64,000 bases of DNA from Maritalea sp049801075 (GCF_049801075.1 NZ_JBNAGG010000006.1:95855-159854), one strand, 5' to 3'; positions 17,023 through 26,763 are shown, counted from the first letter of the stretch. Notes: generated from the sequence alone by a model not told the origin. Numbers and translations: made by a program.

Positions 17023-18024
17023 GTGGCTAAGGCATTGCATAGCATCAAATTGATGATTTTGTTGTCATCGCTTTTTATTCTGGCGGCGTGTACCACCGGG
17101 TTCGAAGATCGTGGCAATATCCCTCTTTCCTCCTTCACCAAAGCGAAGCTAAGCGGCATGGGTTCTTCGCCCGGCGCGCCGATGATCATCCGCATTTTCA
17201 AGCAATCGAGCGAATTGGAAGTGTGGAAACAGGTGAAAGCTTCCGGCAAATTTGAGCTTTTCCGCTCTTACAAAATTTGCGCATGGTCTGGTGAAGTTGG
17301 CCCGAAATTCCGCGAAGGTGACCGTCAATCTCCAGAAGGATTTTATGAAGTGACGCCGGGGCATATGAACCCGCGCTCAAACTATTTCCTTTCGTTCAAT
17401 TTGGGCTTCCCCAACAAGTTTGACCGCTCGCACGGGCGCACAGGTTCAAACTTGATGGTGCATGGTGATTGTTCGTCGCGCGGTTGCTATGCCATGACAG
17501 ACGATCAGATTGGCGAGATTTATGCCTTGGTGCGCGAAAGCCATAAGGGCGGCAATCGTTCTGTGCAGGTGCAGGTTTATCCATTCCGCATGAATGGCAA
17601 AAATCTGGCGAAATTCGCCAATAGCGAACACATGGATTTTTGGAAAAATATCAAAGAAGGCCATGATATTTTCGAAATCACCAAGACCAAGCCGAAATGG
17701 GATGTGTGCCAAGGCGACTATAGCTTTAACCGTTCCGGGGCGTGTGGCGCATCCACCTTGGACCCTACTGTGGTTGCAGCATTAAAAGCCAGACAGGCTC
17801 AGGACGAAGCTGCGTTTAAAGAGGCGCGGGCAAATATCAAGCAGGCCAAGTTGGATGAGGTAGCTGCAGCGCAGGCGAAAGTTGAAGCCAAGCAGGCGCT
17901 TGAAGAGCGAAACGAAAAGATCACTGGTTGGTTTGGCAGCTTGTTCGGCGGCGGAGACAACAGCAGCGATAATGGTGCAGGGCAAACCGATCCGAACGCC
18001 CCAACACCGCCTGCGCGCAATTAA
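17023..18024 (+). CDS. L,D-transpeptidase-family lipoprotein (YkuD fold)
   Basis: 333 residues from a GTG at 17023, which gives a basic n-region (VAKALHSIK) before the hydrophobic segment and lipobox LAAC; ATG at 17053 is the alternative. Predicted to be lipid-anchored and periplasmic. The YkuD catalytic motif is visible as MVHGDCSSRGCYAM, with the nucleophile Cys in SRGC. The C-terminus has a coiled-coil, Ala/Lys/Glu-rich stretch (about 255-300) and a Gly/Asn/Pro-rich tail. The family cross-links peptidoglycan or attaches proteins to it; the exact reaction here is not known. Confidence 0.88.
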   Translation: MAKALHSIKLMILLSSLFILAACTTGFEDRGNIPLSSFTKAKLSGMGSSPGAPMIIRIFKQSSELEVWKQVKASGKFELFRSYKICAWSGEVGPKFREGDRQSPEGFYEVTPGHMNPRSNYFLSFNLGFPNKFDRSHGRTGSNLMVHGDCSSRGCYAMTDDQIGEIYALVRESHKGGNRSVQVQVYPFRMNGKNLAKFANSEHMDFWKNIKEGHDIFEITKTKPKWDVCQGDYSFNRSGACGASTLDPTVVAALKARQAQDEAAFKEARANIKQAKLDEVAAAQAKVEAKQALEERNEKITGWFGSLFGGGDNSSDNGAGQTDPNAPTPPARN

Positions 18025-18027
18025 ATC

Positions 18028-18504
18028 TTAGCTGATTTTTTTAACCCAATAGCCGACAGTTTTGCCGTTAGTCAGTTCGCGCTCCGCGATCATTTCAAAG
18101 CCCATTTTGGTGTGGAACACTTCCGATCCCGGATTGGGAGGTTCGCGATTGATTTCGCATCCCACAATCTCTTGCCCATCTGCCGCTGCAGCTTCAAACA
18201 GTGCTTCATAAAGACTTTTGGCAAGGCCTTGTCCACGGGCGCGGCCGGCAGTGACAATCCGGTCAATATAGACAAATTGATCGTAGCGTTCATTAAACCA
18301 AGCATAGTTGATGCCGTCATGAGCGGAGAGTTCATTCATGGCGATCAGGAATGCATCTGCTTCGTCCACCACTTCTACGAAATAAGCGCGGTCAACAAGG
18401 TTCTGCAAATCCTCAGGTTCCAACCATGAGGTTTCGACCTCATGTTCATTGTTGAGGGTGCGCACCGCTTCCATCAATGCAGGTTCAAATTCTGTCTCAC
18501 TCAT
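18028..18504 (-). CDS. GNAT-family N-acetyltransferase
   Basis: 158 residues. The GNAT acetyl-CoA loop is visible as VTAGRARGQGLAKSLYEALFE (R/QxxGxG/A type), followed by CEINREPPNPGSEVFHTKMGF, the usual strand 5 and helix 4. The substrate is unknown. A GAGGAG 5 nt upstream supports the ATG. It converges with the transpeptidase gene, with only 3 bp between stops. Confidence 0.88.
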   Translation of the reverse strand: MSETEFEPALMEAVRTLNNEHEVETSWLEPEDLQNLVDRAYFVEVVDEADAFLIAMNELSAHDGINYAWFNERYDQFVYIDRIVTAGRARGQGLAKSLYEALFEAAAADGQEIVGCEINREPPNPGSEVFHTKMGFEMIAERELTNGKTVGYWVKKIS

Positions 18505-18523
18505 AAATGCTCCTCAGCAAATT

Positions 18524-20302
18524 TTATAATGGCCAGAAGACCAAGAGGGCGGGCACGGATATGGCCACGATTAGGATTTCAAGCGGTAAGCCCATGCGCC
18601 AATAATCAGCGAAGGAATAGCCGCCGGGGCCAAGCACCAGCATATTGTTTTTATGGCCGATGGGGGTCAAAAAGGCGCAACTTGCCGCGATCGCGACCGC
18701 CATCAAAAATGTATCGGGATTGACGCCCATTTGACTGGCCAAGCCCACGGCGATGGGAGCGGCGACAATGGCTGTGGCGGTATTGTTGAGCACGTCTGAC
18801 AGTGTCATGGTCACGATCATCAGCAGCGTCAATGCTACCCATGCGGGCAGGTCTGCGGTGACTGCGGCCAAGCCATTGACGATCAATTGCGTGCCGCCTG
18901 AACTTTCTAATGCACTACCGAGGGGGATCATCGATCCTAAAAGGACCACCACGGGCCACTCAATGGTGTCATAGAGTTCACGGATGGGCACAATGTCGGT
19001 ATAGACGAACACCACGGCTACCAGCGCTAGGGCAACGGGCAGATAGAGCCAGCCAATGCTCGCAGCGATCAGCGCTGCTGCGAAAAGGCCAATGGCCAGC
19101 CCGGCGCGTTCATATTGGGTGACCTGCAAGCCACGATCTGCCAATGGCAAACAGCCCATGCGCGGGATCACATCGTCGATGGCATCGGGCGGACCGAGCA
19201 ACAGCAAGATATCACCAGCTTGCAGTTTGGTTTTGCGCACCTGTTCGCGCTGGGTTTTGCCTTGCCGCGATAGGCCCAAAAGCGAAACGCCATAGCGAGA
19301 GAGAAGGCGGATATTCATGGCCGTGCGGTCGATCAGGCGACTGTCGTTCCCCACCACGGCTTCGGCCAGCACCAGATCGCCGGAAAGGGCGTTTTTGGAC
19401 GACGAGGCTTGGCCTTGATATTGAAGGCCAAGCGCACCCACCAGTGCGTTGATGGCTGCTGGAGTGGCTTCGATGATTAAGGAATCGCCTTCTTTAATTT
19501 CTTCGTTGCGTGCGCGGCCCGCGAGGCGTTTGCCACGACGGGATAGCCCTAAAATGATACAGTCATTTTCTTCTGCAATGGCATCGAGGTCTTTGACCTG
19601 CTGGCCGATTGCGGACGAGCCTTCAGCAACCACCAGATCGGCGACATAGCCCTCAAGCTCCATCAAATCTTTTGGTGAGTTTTTCTTTTTCTTTTGTTCA
19701 GGGATAAGTCGCCACCCGATTGTGGCGACAAAGGCAATGCCGATAATGGCGACGATGAGCCCCACCGGCGCGAAATCAAACATACCGAAAGGTTCGCCCA
19801 ATGCGGTTTCCCTGAAAGAGCCAATAATGATGTTGGGCGGCGTGCCGATCAAGGTGATCAAGCCGCCCAAAATAGTGGCGAAGGACAGGGGCATGAGCGT
19901 TTGGCCGGGTGTGCGGCCAGCCTTTTGGGCCGCCTGAATATCAACAGGCATCAACAATGCCAGTGCGGCAACATTGTTCATAAAGGCAGAGAGAATGCCG
20001 CCAATGCCCCCTAAAAGGGTGATGTGCATGCCAATGGATCGGGAATGGTCAATCACTGATCTGGTGATCAAATCAACAGCGCCGGAATTGGTTAGTCCCC
20101 GAGACACCACAAGCACCAAAGCAACGATGATCGTTGCCGGGTGGCCAAATCCTTCAAAGGCAATTTCTGTGGGCACAACGCCTGCAATCAGACCCGCAAT
20201 GAGTGCGGTGAATGCGACCAGATCATAACGCCATTTCCCCCAAAGCAGTCCGATAAAAACCAGGAAAAACAGGCTGAACAGAATGATTTGATCGAGCGTC
20301 AT
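18524..20302 (-). CDS. SLC13/CitM-type permease with two RCK_C (TrkA-C) domains
   Basis: 592 residues from ATG 20302; a GTG 24 bp upstream is less likely. The layout is an N-terminal membrane half (about 1-195), two cytoplasmic TrkA_C domains in tandem (about 205-375; SSAIGQQVKDLDAI and GNDSRLIDRTAMNIRLLSRYG), and a C-terminal membrane half with the family's NNTATAI and PIGHKNN motifs. The family transports dicarboxylates, sulfate or other anions with sodium; the ligand cannot be read from the sequence. Confidence 0.9.
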   Translation of the reverse strand: MTLDQIILFSLFFLVFIGLLWGKWRYDLVAFTALIAGLIAGVVPTEIAFEGFGHPATIIVALVLVVSRGLTNSGAVDLITRSVIDHSRSIGMHITLLGGIGGILSAFMNNVAALALLMPVDIQAAQKAGRTPGQTLMPLSFATILGGLITLIGTPPNIIIGSFRETALGEPFGMFDFAPVGLIVAIIGIAFVATIGWRLIPEQKKKKNSPKDLMELEGYVADLVVAEGSSAIGQQVKDLDAIAEENDCIILGLSRRGKRLAGRARNEEIKEGDSLIIEATPAAINALVGALGLQYQGQASSSKNALSGDLVLAEAVVGNDSRLIDRTAMNIRLLSRYGVSLLGLSRQGKTQREQVRKTKLQAGDILLLLGPPDAIDDVIPRMGCLPLADRGLQVTQYERAGLAIGLFAAALIAASIGWLYLPVALALVAVVFVYTDIVPIRELYDTIEWPVVVLLGSMIPLGSALESSGGTQLIVNGLAAVTADLPAWVALTLLMIVTMTLSDVLNNTATAIVAAPIAVGLASQMGVNPDTFLMAVAIAASCAFLTPIGHKNNMLVLGPGGYSFADYWRMGLPLEILIVAISVPALLVFWPL

Positions 20303-20430
20303 ACAAGGGGGCTCCCAACTTGCCACTTTCCTTTGTCAATTTGCGCGCATGATGGCAAAGTACAACGCGTGTGACCAGTCTTTTGACGGGAAAGTTTGTC
20401 CCTAATTGCAAAGGGAAACAAAAATTATTG

Positions 20431-21006
20431 ATGGTTGAATGCCTAAAAAAAGAAATTGCAGCCTGCACGCTTTGTTTGCCGCATTTGGCCCATGGGGTGC
20501 GGCCAGTTGTGCAACTGAGCAAAAGGGCCAAAATTGCCATTGCAGGGCAAGCGCCGGGCCGCGTCGTGCACGAGACGGGGGTGCCGTTTAACGATCAAAG
20601 CGGCGATCGATTGCGCGAATGGTTGGGGGTCGATAGGGATCAATTTTACAATCCTGATCTATTCGCCATTGTACCGATGGGCTATTGCTTTCCGGGCACG
20701 GGTAAATCCGGCGACTTGCCACCCCGGCCAGAATGTCGCGCGACGTGGCATGATCGAATTTTCCAAGAAATGGATCAGCTGGAATTGATCATCGTTATTG
20801 GTGCCTATGCCATTGACTATCATTTGGGCGGACGTGCATATAAAACCCTCACGGATACGGTGAAGAATTGGCGTGAATTTGAACCTCGCCATATGGTTTT
20901 GCCGCATCCTAGCCCGCGCAACAATATTTGGTTGCGGCGCAATCCGTGGTTTGAGACGGATGTGTTACCCAGTTTGAGGAACCGTGTTCATTGTCTATCT
21001 TCATAA
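20431..21006 (+). CDS. Uracil-DNA glycosylase-superfamily protein
   Basis: 191 residues from ATG 20431; the frame is open from 20371. Motif A appears as GQAPGRVVHETGVPFNDQSGDRLR and motif B as LPHPSPRNN, the layout of the short COG1573-like UDG group. An N-terminal pair CTLC (about residues 12-15) recalls iron-sulfur family-4 enzymes, but the other two cysteines of that cluster are not evident, so an Fe-S cluster is doubtful. It probably excises uracil or a related base; this is inferred. Confidence 0.8.
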   Translation: MVECLKKEIAACTLCLPHLAHGVRPVVQLSKRAKIAIAGQAPGRVVHETGVPFNDQSGDRLREWLGVDRDQFYNPDLFAIVPMGYCFPGTGKSGDLPPRPECRATWHDRIFQEMDQLELIIVIGAYAIDYHLGGRAYKTLTDTVKNWREFEPRHMVLPHPSPRNNIWLRRNPWFETDVLPSLRNRVHCLSS

Positions 21007-21689
21007 AATCACCACGGTTTCGCTCATCAGCATTCTACGGTGTCGTGAAGGGGCTTAATCTAGATCCACGCCTTACAGCGCCGTTTTTGTTTACGACAGG
21101 CACTGCGCCCTATTTTGACCAAGACAGCTCAACCAGTTGGTTCTTACGTCAGCTCAAACGAGCCAAAAACTATGTTGAATTTGGCAGTGGTGGCAGCACC
21201 TATGCGGCCGCGCAATTGGGTTTGAACTTTGTCAGCAAAGAGAGCGATATTCGTTTTTGCTACAGTGTGCGCAATACGATTGAACGGGCCGGGTTGGCAC
21301 GAGCCAATCAGCGCGTTGAACATGCAGATATCGGCATCACCGCGAGCTGGGGGTTCCCAGCAGGGTTGCGGCAACCAAATGCAAAGCGTTTGGCAAAGTT
21401 CGACGCTTACTCCGATTTCCCGGCGTTTGAGACAGCGCCGGACCTTGTGTTGATTGACGGGCGTTTTCGTGTTGCCTGTTTTCTCAAAGCGATCAAGGCT
21501 TTGCAGGGGGCGACCAATAGCGTGATCGTTTTTGATGATTATGAAGATCGGCCGTATTATCAAATTGTGGAACGGTTTGCGACCAAGGTTCAAATGGTGG
21601 GCCGTATGGCGATTTTTAACCCCGCGCCAATCGCTGATGTGGGCGCGCTTGAGCAACATATTGAAGAATATCGTTTCGATCCACGCTAG
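20991..21689 (+). CDS. SAM-methyltransferase-fold protein of unknown substrate
   Basis: 232 residues starting at TTG 20991, which has a GAGGA about 10 nt upstream and overlaps the previous gene by 16 bp. A motif I-like VEFGSGGSTYAAAQLG near residue 62 and a motif IV-like DLVLIDGRFRVACF suggest a class I SAM-binding fold. Further features are a C-terminal FDDYEDRPYYQIVERF. Similar proteins occur in alphaproteobacteria without assigned function. Overlap suggests co-translation with the glycosylase-like gene. Confidence 0.65.
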   Translation: MSIFIKSPRFRSSAFYGVVKGLNLDPRLTAPFLFTTGTAPYFDQDSSTSWFLRQLKRAKNYVEFGSGGSTYAAAQLGLNFVSKESDIRFCYSVRNTIERAGLARANQRVEHADIGITASWGFPAGLRQPNAKRLAKFDAYSDFPAFETAPDLVLIDGRFRVACFLKAIKALQGATNSVIVFDDYEDRPYYQIVERFATKVQMVGRMAIFNPAPIADVGALEQHIEEYRFDPR

Positions 21690-21763
21690 CTCGGGCGGGC
21701 GACATGATTGGCGCTGGCGCGATTTTCGCCTATCATTCAGCCTTCACAATTGAGGGTGACAAG

Positions 21764-22234
21764 ATGCCGAGACCAACACCTTGCCTTTGGTTCAACCATA
21801 ACGCGGAAGAGGCAGCGCGCTTTTACTGTTCAATTTTTGACGATGCGGAAATGTTGCATCCAGCAACGCCGACACCCGAGGGTGGCCATCAGCCGATTAT
21901 GGTGCGGTGGCGCATGAACGGACAAGAGGTGTTGGGGTTAAATGGTGGCCCAAAATATCCGCAAAGCGAAAGCTTTTCTTTTTTCATCGAAGTAAATGAT
22001 CAGATTGAACTGGATCGCTATTGGGACGCTCTTTTGGCTGATGGGGGCAAGGAGAGCATGTGCGGCTGGTTGAAGGACCGATTTGGTGTGTCGTGGCAGG
22101 TGATCCCGAAACAATTGGGCTTCTTGGTGGGCAATGAAAATCCTGTGGTCGCGAAAGCGGCAACAGAGGCCATGTTCAAAATGCGTAAGATCGTGATCGC
22201 TGATTTAGAAGCGGCCGCCGCGTCTGCGCAATAG
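21764..22234 (+). CDS. PhnB-like VOC-superfamily protein
   Basis: 156 residues from ATG 21764 after GAGGGTGACAAG. It has the glyoxalase-like fold of the PhnB/3-dmu-9_3-mt family: start PTPCLWFNHNAEEAARFYCSIF, then NGQEVLGLNGGP and DRFGVSWQVIPK. Despite old names, these are not proven ubiquinone methyltransferases. Its stop abuts the converging methyltransferase stop at 22235. Confidence 0.85.
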   Translation: MPRPTPCLWFNHNAEEAARFYCSIFDDAEMLHPATPTPEGGHQPIMVRWRMNGQEVLGLNGGPKYPQSESFSFFIEVNDQIELDRYWDALLADGGKESMCGWLKDRFGVSWQVIPKQLGFLVGNENPVVAKAATEAMFKMRKIVIADLEAAAASAQ

Positions 22235-22930
22235 CTAGCTGAGCTTTCTCAGCACGAAGAAAATAAAGCGCGGTTGGGTTGTGAGCTTTTTATAGGCGTC
22301 TGGAAATTGTTCTTCTGTTTCCGGCACCGGCATAGGCTCTTGGATGGTCTCGACTTCTAGGCCTGCTGCCTTTATCTCGTCCATCATTTGCGTTAGGGGA
22401 CGACGCCAATAGCACACATAAAGCGTGCCATCAGGTTTTTTCCAACTGTCTTCAATGAGTGTGTGTGCGAAGTAAGCCTCGCCGCCTGCCAGCGCGTGAT
22501 CCATAAAGGGATGGTGGGTAGAGATCACCACTTTGCCGCCGGGTTTTAACACGCGATAAAACTCGCTTAATGGTGTGCTCCAATGTTCCAAATAGTGCAG
22601 GGCGAGGGCGCACAAGATGCGATCAAATTGGCCCTCTTGATAGGGCAATGGTTGCGATAAATCCGCTACTTTGAACTCAACCTGATCGCCCAGCGCATCC
22701 TTGGCGAAGGCGAGCATTTTTTCGCTCATGTCGAAGCCGTGCATTGTGGCGCCTTTGGCCAACAGATCGGCACAATGCTTGCCGCCGCCACAGCCTGCAT
22801 CCAGCACCGTCAACCCATCAACTTCGCCCATCAATTGGATCGAGTTTGGACGTTCATAAAGATCGTTCCAGGGGCTGATTTTTTCGGCTTCATAGATCTT
22901 TGCGAGCTTATCGAAATCTGTAGCGGTCAT
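22235..22930 (-). CDS. Class I SAM-dependent methyltransferase
   Basis: 231 residues. SAM-binding motif VLDAGCGGGKHCADLLAKGA (about 40-59), then GFDMSEKMLAFAKD and the post-motif FDRILCALALHYLEHW. It belongs to the Methyltransf_11 group; the substrate is unknown. Ribosome binding site GAGGGAAA precedes the ATG. It is downstream of secA on the same strand, but a strong terminator (22948-22977) separates them. Confidence 0.85.
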   Translation of the reverse strand: MTATDFDKLAKIYEAEKISPWNDLYERPNSIQLMGEVDGLTVLDAGCGGGKHCADLLAKGATMHGFDMSEKMLAFAKDALGDQVEFKVADLSQPLPYQEGQFDRILCALALHYLEHWSTPLSEFYRVLKPGGKVVISTHHPFMDHALAGGEAYFAHTLIEDSWKKPDGTLYVCYWRRPLTQMMDEIKAAGLEVETIQEPMPVPETEEQFPDAYKKLTTQPRFIFFVLRKLS

Positions 22931-22947
22931 TGGCTTTCCCTCAAGGC

Positions 22948-22977
22948 AAAAAAGGCGCTTTGAATAAAGCGCCTTTT
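22948..22977 (-). terminator. Rho-independent terminator of secA
   Basis: Leftward reading gives stem AAAAGGCGCTTT/AAAGCGCCTTTT (12 bp, 4-nt loop) ending in a T-run. It lies 27 bp past the secA stop and just before the methyltransferase ATG. Confidence 0.88.
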
Positions 22978-23003
22978 GAGTTCAGATATTTGCATTGGGT
23001 CGC

Positions 23004-25658
23004 TTAGTAAGCGCCGTGACAATGCTTATATTTTTTGCCAGACCCACAAGGGCATGGATCGTTGCGGCGCACTTTGCCCCAATTGTCCATGTTCAAGTCG
23101 CTGTCGTCGCCCACTTCATTTTTGCCGGTTTGCGGATCGATATGGCTTTCCTGCATTTCCGGCATTTGAGGCTCTTCAGGCTGTTGAAGCTGCACATGGC
23201 TGATCTGGGTGATCACCAATTCACGCAGACTGTCCAACAGGTTCTGGAACAATTCGTAAGCTTCTTGCTTATATTCGTTCAGTGGGTCGCGTTGGGCAAT
23301 CGCGCGCCAGCCAACCACTTTTGACAAGTGATCAAGTGTCACCAAGTGCTCGCGCCACAAACCATCCAAAGATTGCAGCAAGAGTTGCTTCTCAATCTGG
23401 CGCATGATGTTTGGCGTGATTTGTGCGGCTTTGGCGGCTGCCACTTCGTCGGCCTTTTGGGTCAGGCGTTCAGTGACCTCGGCCACGTCGATGCCTTCTT
23501 CCTCAGCCCATTTGTCGGTTTGCACATCGACATTGAGATAAGTTTTCGCGGCTTCGTTGAGGCCCTTTGTGTTCCACTGTTCGGGGTAAGCACGTTCAGG
23601 TACAAAGCGCTGGATGATATCTTCAACCACATCGTGGCGCATCTCGGTGATGGTTTCGTTGACATTGTCATCGTCCATCAATTCCAAGCGTTGTTCGAAG
23701 ATCACCTTACGTTGATCATTCATCACATCATCATATTTGAGGATGTTTTTCCGAATGTCGAAGTTGCGCGCTTCCACTTTAGATTGCGAGCGCTCAAGTG
23801 CACTCGATACCCATGGGTGCGAAATGGCTTCGCCATCTTCCAAGCCCAATTTGGTCAGCATGGATTCCATGCGCTCTGGCGCAAAAATCCGCATCAAATC
23901 ATCTTGCAGTGACAAGTAGAATTTCGAACGGCCTGGGTCACCTTGACGACCAGCACGACCACGCAACTGGTTGTCGATCCGGCGCGATTCATGGCGCTCT
24001 GTGCCCACAACATAAAGGCCGCCAGCGGCGAGTGACTTTTGCTTATAGTCTTCGATCTCGGCTTTGATGGCTTCGATCTTTTTGTCGCGCTCTTCGCCTT
24101 CAAGGTCGCCACATTCAATGTCAACGCGCATTTCCAAATTGCCGCCAAGCTGAATGTCTGTCCCGCGGCCCGCCATGTTGGTGGCAATGGTCACGGCATT
24201 TGGCATACCCGCGTTAGCAATGATTTGCGCTTCCTGCTCATGGTGGCGGGCGTTGAGGACTTTGATGTCTTTCACGCCTTCTTTTTCCAACATGCTGGCC
24301 AAAAGCTCAGATTTTTCAATCGAAGTTGTGCCCACAAGAACCGGCTGGCCCTTCTTCTGGCATTCGGCCACTTCTTTAGCGATCGCCTGATATTTTTCTT
24401 CTTGGGTGCGGTAAACTTCGTCTTCCTCATCCACCCGAGAGATTTCGCGGTTGGTGGGAACGGTCACCACATTCAGTTTGTAGATATCGGCAAATTCCTC
24501 GGCTTCTGTTGAGGCTGTGCCGGTCATGCCTGCAAGCTTGTTGTAGAGCCGGAAGTAGTTTTGGAAGGTGATTGACGCCAAGGTCTGGTTTTCGGGCTGA
24601 ATTTCAGCGCCTTCTTTGGCTTCAAGGGCTTGGTGTAAGCCCTCTGAAAAGCGACGGCCCGGCATCATGCGGCCCGTAAACTCGTCGATGATCACCACTT
24701 CATTGTTGCGCACGATATAGTCTTTATCGCGGGTGAACAGCTTGTGGGCACGCAGGGCAGAATTGAGGTGGTGCACGATTGACACGTTTTCCGTGTCATA
24801 AAGGCTTTCACCTTTGATCAATTCTTCTTTGCGCAGCACCTCTTCCAGCTTTTCAATGCCTTGGTCGGTGAAGGTGGCAGAACGTTGCTTTTCATCAAGT
24901 TCATAATCGCCTTCTTCCACCAACGGGATTAGGGCGTTGATTTTGATGTAGAGGTCAGAGCGATCTTCGGACGGACCAGAAATAATCAATGGTGTCCGCG
25001 CCTCATCGATCAAGATGCTGTCCACCTCATCGACGATTGCGAAATTGTGGCCGCGTTGCACCATTTGCTCGCGCGAATATTTCATGTTGTCGCGCAGATA
25101 ATCAAAGCCAAACTCGTTGTTTGTGCCATATGTCACATCTGCTGCGTATGCGGCGCGGCGTTGGTCTTCTGAAATGCCATGAACAATGATGCCAGTGGTT
25201 AAGCCCAAAAAGCCATAGACTTGACCCATCCATTCCGCGTCACGCTTGGCCAGATAATCGTTGACGGTCACCACATGCACGCCCTTGTCGGCGAGCGCGT
25301 TGAGATATACCGCCAAGGTGGCCACAAGGGTTTTACCCTCACCGGTGCGCATTTCTGCGATAGAATTGTCGTTCAGCACCATGCCGCCGATCAGCTGCAC
25401 ATCATAGTGGCGCTGACCAAGTGTGCGCTTGGCACCTTCCCTAACAACAGCAAAAGCGGGGACCAAAAGGTCTTTTAGCGATTTGCCATCTTTATATTCT
25501 TGTTTGAATTGTTCCGTTTTCGCGCGCAGTTCATCGTCGCTCAGCGCTGCGATTTCAGGCTCCAATGCGTTGATCGCATCGACCAGTGGCCGATATTTTT
25601 TGACCTGACGATCATTCGCAGAACCAAAGATTTTTTTAGCCAGTGCAGCTAACGCCAT
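23004..25658 (-). CDS. secA: Preprotein translocase ATPase SecA
   Basis: 884 residues from ATG 25658, which has AAGGA upstream and the family start MALAALAKKIFGSANDRQVKKY; the open frame extends further to 25754. Motor of Sec-dependent export at the inner membrane. Walker A is MRTGEGKTL, the DEAD-type box is VDEVDSILIDEARTP, and LRGRAGRQGDPG is in NBD2. The C-terminus carries the SEC-C zinc motif CPCGSGKKYKHCHG that binds SecB and lipids. Length is normal. Confidence 0.98.
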   Translation of the reverse strand: MALAALAKKIFGSANDRQVKKYRPLVDAINALEPEIAALSDDELRAKTEQFKQEYKDGKSLKDLLVPAFAVVREGAKRTLGQRHYDVQLIGGMVLNDNSIAEMRTGEGKTLVATLAVYLNALADKGVHVVTVNDYLAKRDAEWMGQVYGFLGLTTGIIVHGISEDQRRAAYAADVTYGTNNEFGFDYLRDNMKYSREQMVQRGHNFAIVDEVDSILIDEARTPLIISGPSEDRSDLYIKINALIPLVEEGDYELDEKQRSATFTDQGIEKLEEVLRKEELIKGESLYDTENVSIVHHLNSALRAHKLFTRDKDYIVRNNEVVIIDEFTGRMMPGRRFSEGLHQALEAKEGAEIQPENQTLASITFQNYFRLYNKLAGMTGTASTEAEEFADIYKLNVVTVPTNREISRVDEEDEVYRTQEEKYQAIAKEVAECQKKGQPVLVGTTSIEKSELLASMLEKEGVKDIKVLNARHHEQEAQIIANAGMPNAVTIATNMAGRGTDIQLGGNLEMRVDIECGDLEGEERDKKIEAIKAEIEDYKQKSLAAGGLYVVGTERHESRRIDNQLRGRAGRQGDPGRSKFYLSLQDDLMRIFAPERMESMLTKLGLEDGEAISHPWVSSALERSQSKVEARNFDIRKNILKYDDVMNDQRKVIFEQRLELMDDDNVNETITEMRHDVVEDIIQRFVPERAYPEQWNTKGLNEAAKTYLNVDVQTDKWAEEEGIDVAEVTERLTQKADEVAAAKAAQITPNIMRQIEKQLLLQSLDGLWREHLVTLDHLSKVVGWRAIAQRDPLNEYKQEAYELFQNLLDSLRELVITQISHVQLQQPEEPQMPEMQESHIDPQTGKNEVGDDSDLNMDNWGKVRRNDPCPCGSGKKYKHCHGAY

Positions 25659-25677
25659 GACAAATGTCCTTATTGAT

Positions 25678-25708
25678 GCCTTAAAATCGGGTTTTAGGCC
25701 CTTAAGGC
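25678..25708 (-). promoter_or_regulatory. Inverted repeat in the secA leader
   Basis: GCCTTAA (25678-25684) and TTAAGGC (25702-25708) flank 17 nt, ending 20 nt upstream of the secA start. If transcribed, it would form a hairpin near the ribosome binding site. No known secA leader element was recognised. Confidence 0.3.
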
Positions 25709-25890
25709 GACAGGAATGTGTTCGTTTTTCTAATGCCGCACGATCAAATGCCACATTTAGCCACTAAAAAGCGGCGTTGGGAGATGTAGTGCTGGCAAAG
25801 TGTCTTGTCAACGCTTCACAAATCACGCAAACCTCACAACTGATTGTATCTGGCCGAAAATGTCGGTCACACAAACAAAAGGAACGTCAT

Positions 25891-26754
25891 ATGACCGGAA
25901 TGATTCACCAACTGAAAAACTTTACTTCTGCGCTTGTCTTGGGAGGGGTTGTTGCCGTTGGTTCGGTCTATGCTGTTTCAGGTGCCTTGGCTCAAGATGC
26001 TACACAACAGCAAGCGCCGCAATTTGACCCGGACAAAGTTGTTGCCAAAGTCGGCGATGAGCAGATCACCGAGCTTGATCTTGTTTATGCCATTGAAGAT
26101 TTGGGGCAGGACATTGCACAAATTCCTCCACAACAACGTCGCCAATTTGTGGTGCAAATGCTGGTGGACATGAAGGTGATGGCACAGGTTGCGCGCGATG
26201 AAGGCATGGCGGACAGTGAAGTGTTTGCGCGTCGCAAAGCCTATTTGGAAGACCGTGCGCTGCGCCGGGCATATTTGGAAGACGTTGTGGCCAAATCCAT
26301 CACGGATGAAGAAGTGCAAGCAGAATATGATGAGATTTTCAAAGATTTTGAAGGTCAGGATCAGTTGCGTGCCCGTCACATTTTGGTGGAAACTGAAGAA
26401 GAAGCCCAAGCCATTGTGGATGAGCTGAACAATGGCGCTGACTTTGCAGAAACTGCAAAAGCAAAATCCACTGGCCCATCTGGGGCGCAAGGTGGTGATC
26501 TTGGTTATTTTGCTGACGGTGAAATGGTGCCGGAATTTTACGAAGCTGCAAATGCGCTAGAAGTGGGCAACATCTCTGCACCTGTGCAGTCTCAATTTGG
26601 TTGGCACGTGATTAAGCTCGAAGATCGCAAAAAGTCCGAACCACCTGCATTGGCGCAAGTTGGCCAGCAAGTGCGTCAGCGCGTTTTGGCGAAAAAGTTT
26701 GAAGACATCGTTGCGAAAAACAAAGCAGAAATCACCATCGAGATTGTGGAATAG
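25891..26754 (+). CDS. Periplasmic parvulin-type peptidyl-prolyl isomerase
   Basis: 287 residues from ATG 25891 (AAAAGGAA upstream; the frame is open from 25777). Signal peptide: MTGMIHQLK, hydrophobic ALVLGGVVAVGSVYAVSGA, cleavage near ALAQ. A SurA/PrsA-like N-terminal helical part is followed by the rotamase domain (about 155-260: RARHILVETEEEAQAI, GGDLGYFADGEMVPEFYEAA, QFGWHVIKLEDR). It assists folding of exported proteins, which fits its divergent position from secA. Confidence 0.92.
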   Translation: MTGMIHQLKNFTSALVLGGVVAVGSVYAVSGALAQDATQQQAPQFDPDKVVAKVGDEQITELDLVYAIEDLGQDIAQIPPQQRRQFVVQMLVDMKVMAQVARDEGMADSEVFARRKAYLEDRALRRAYLEDVVAKSITDEEVQAEYDEIFKDFEGQDQLRARHILVETEEEAQAIVDELNNGADFAETAKAKSTGPSGAQGGDLGYFADGEMVPEFYEAANALEVGNISAPVQSQFGWHVIKLEDRKKSEPPALAQVGQQVRQRVLAKKFEDIVAKNKAEITIEIVE

Positions 26755-26763
26755 GACCTTTAG

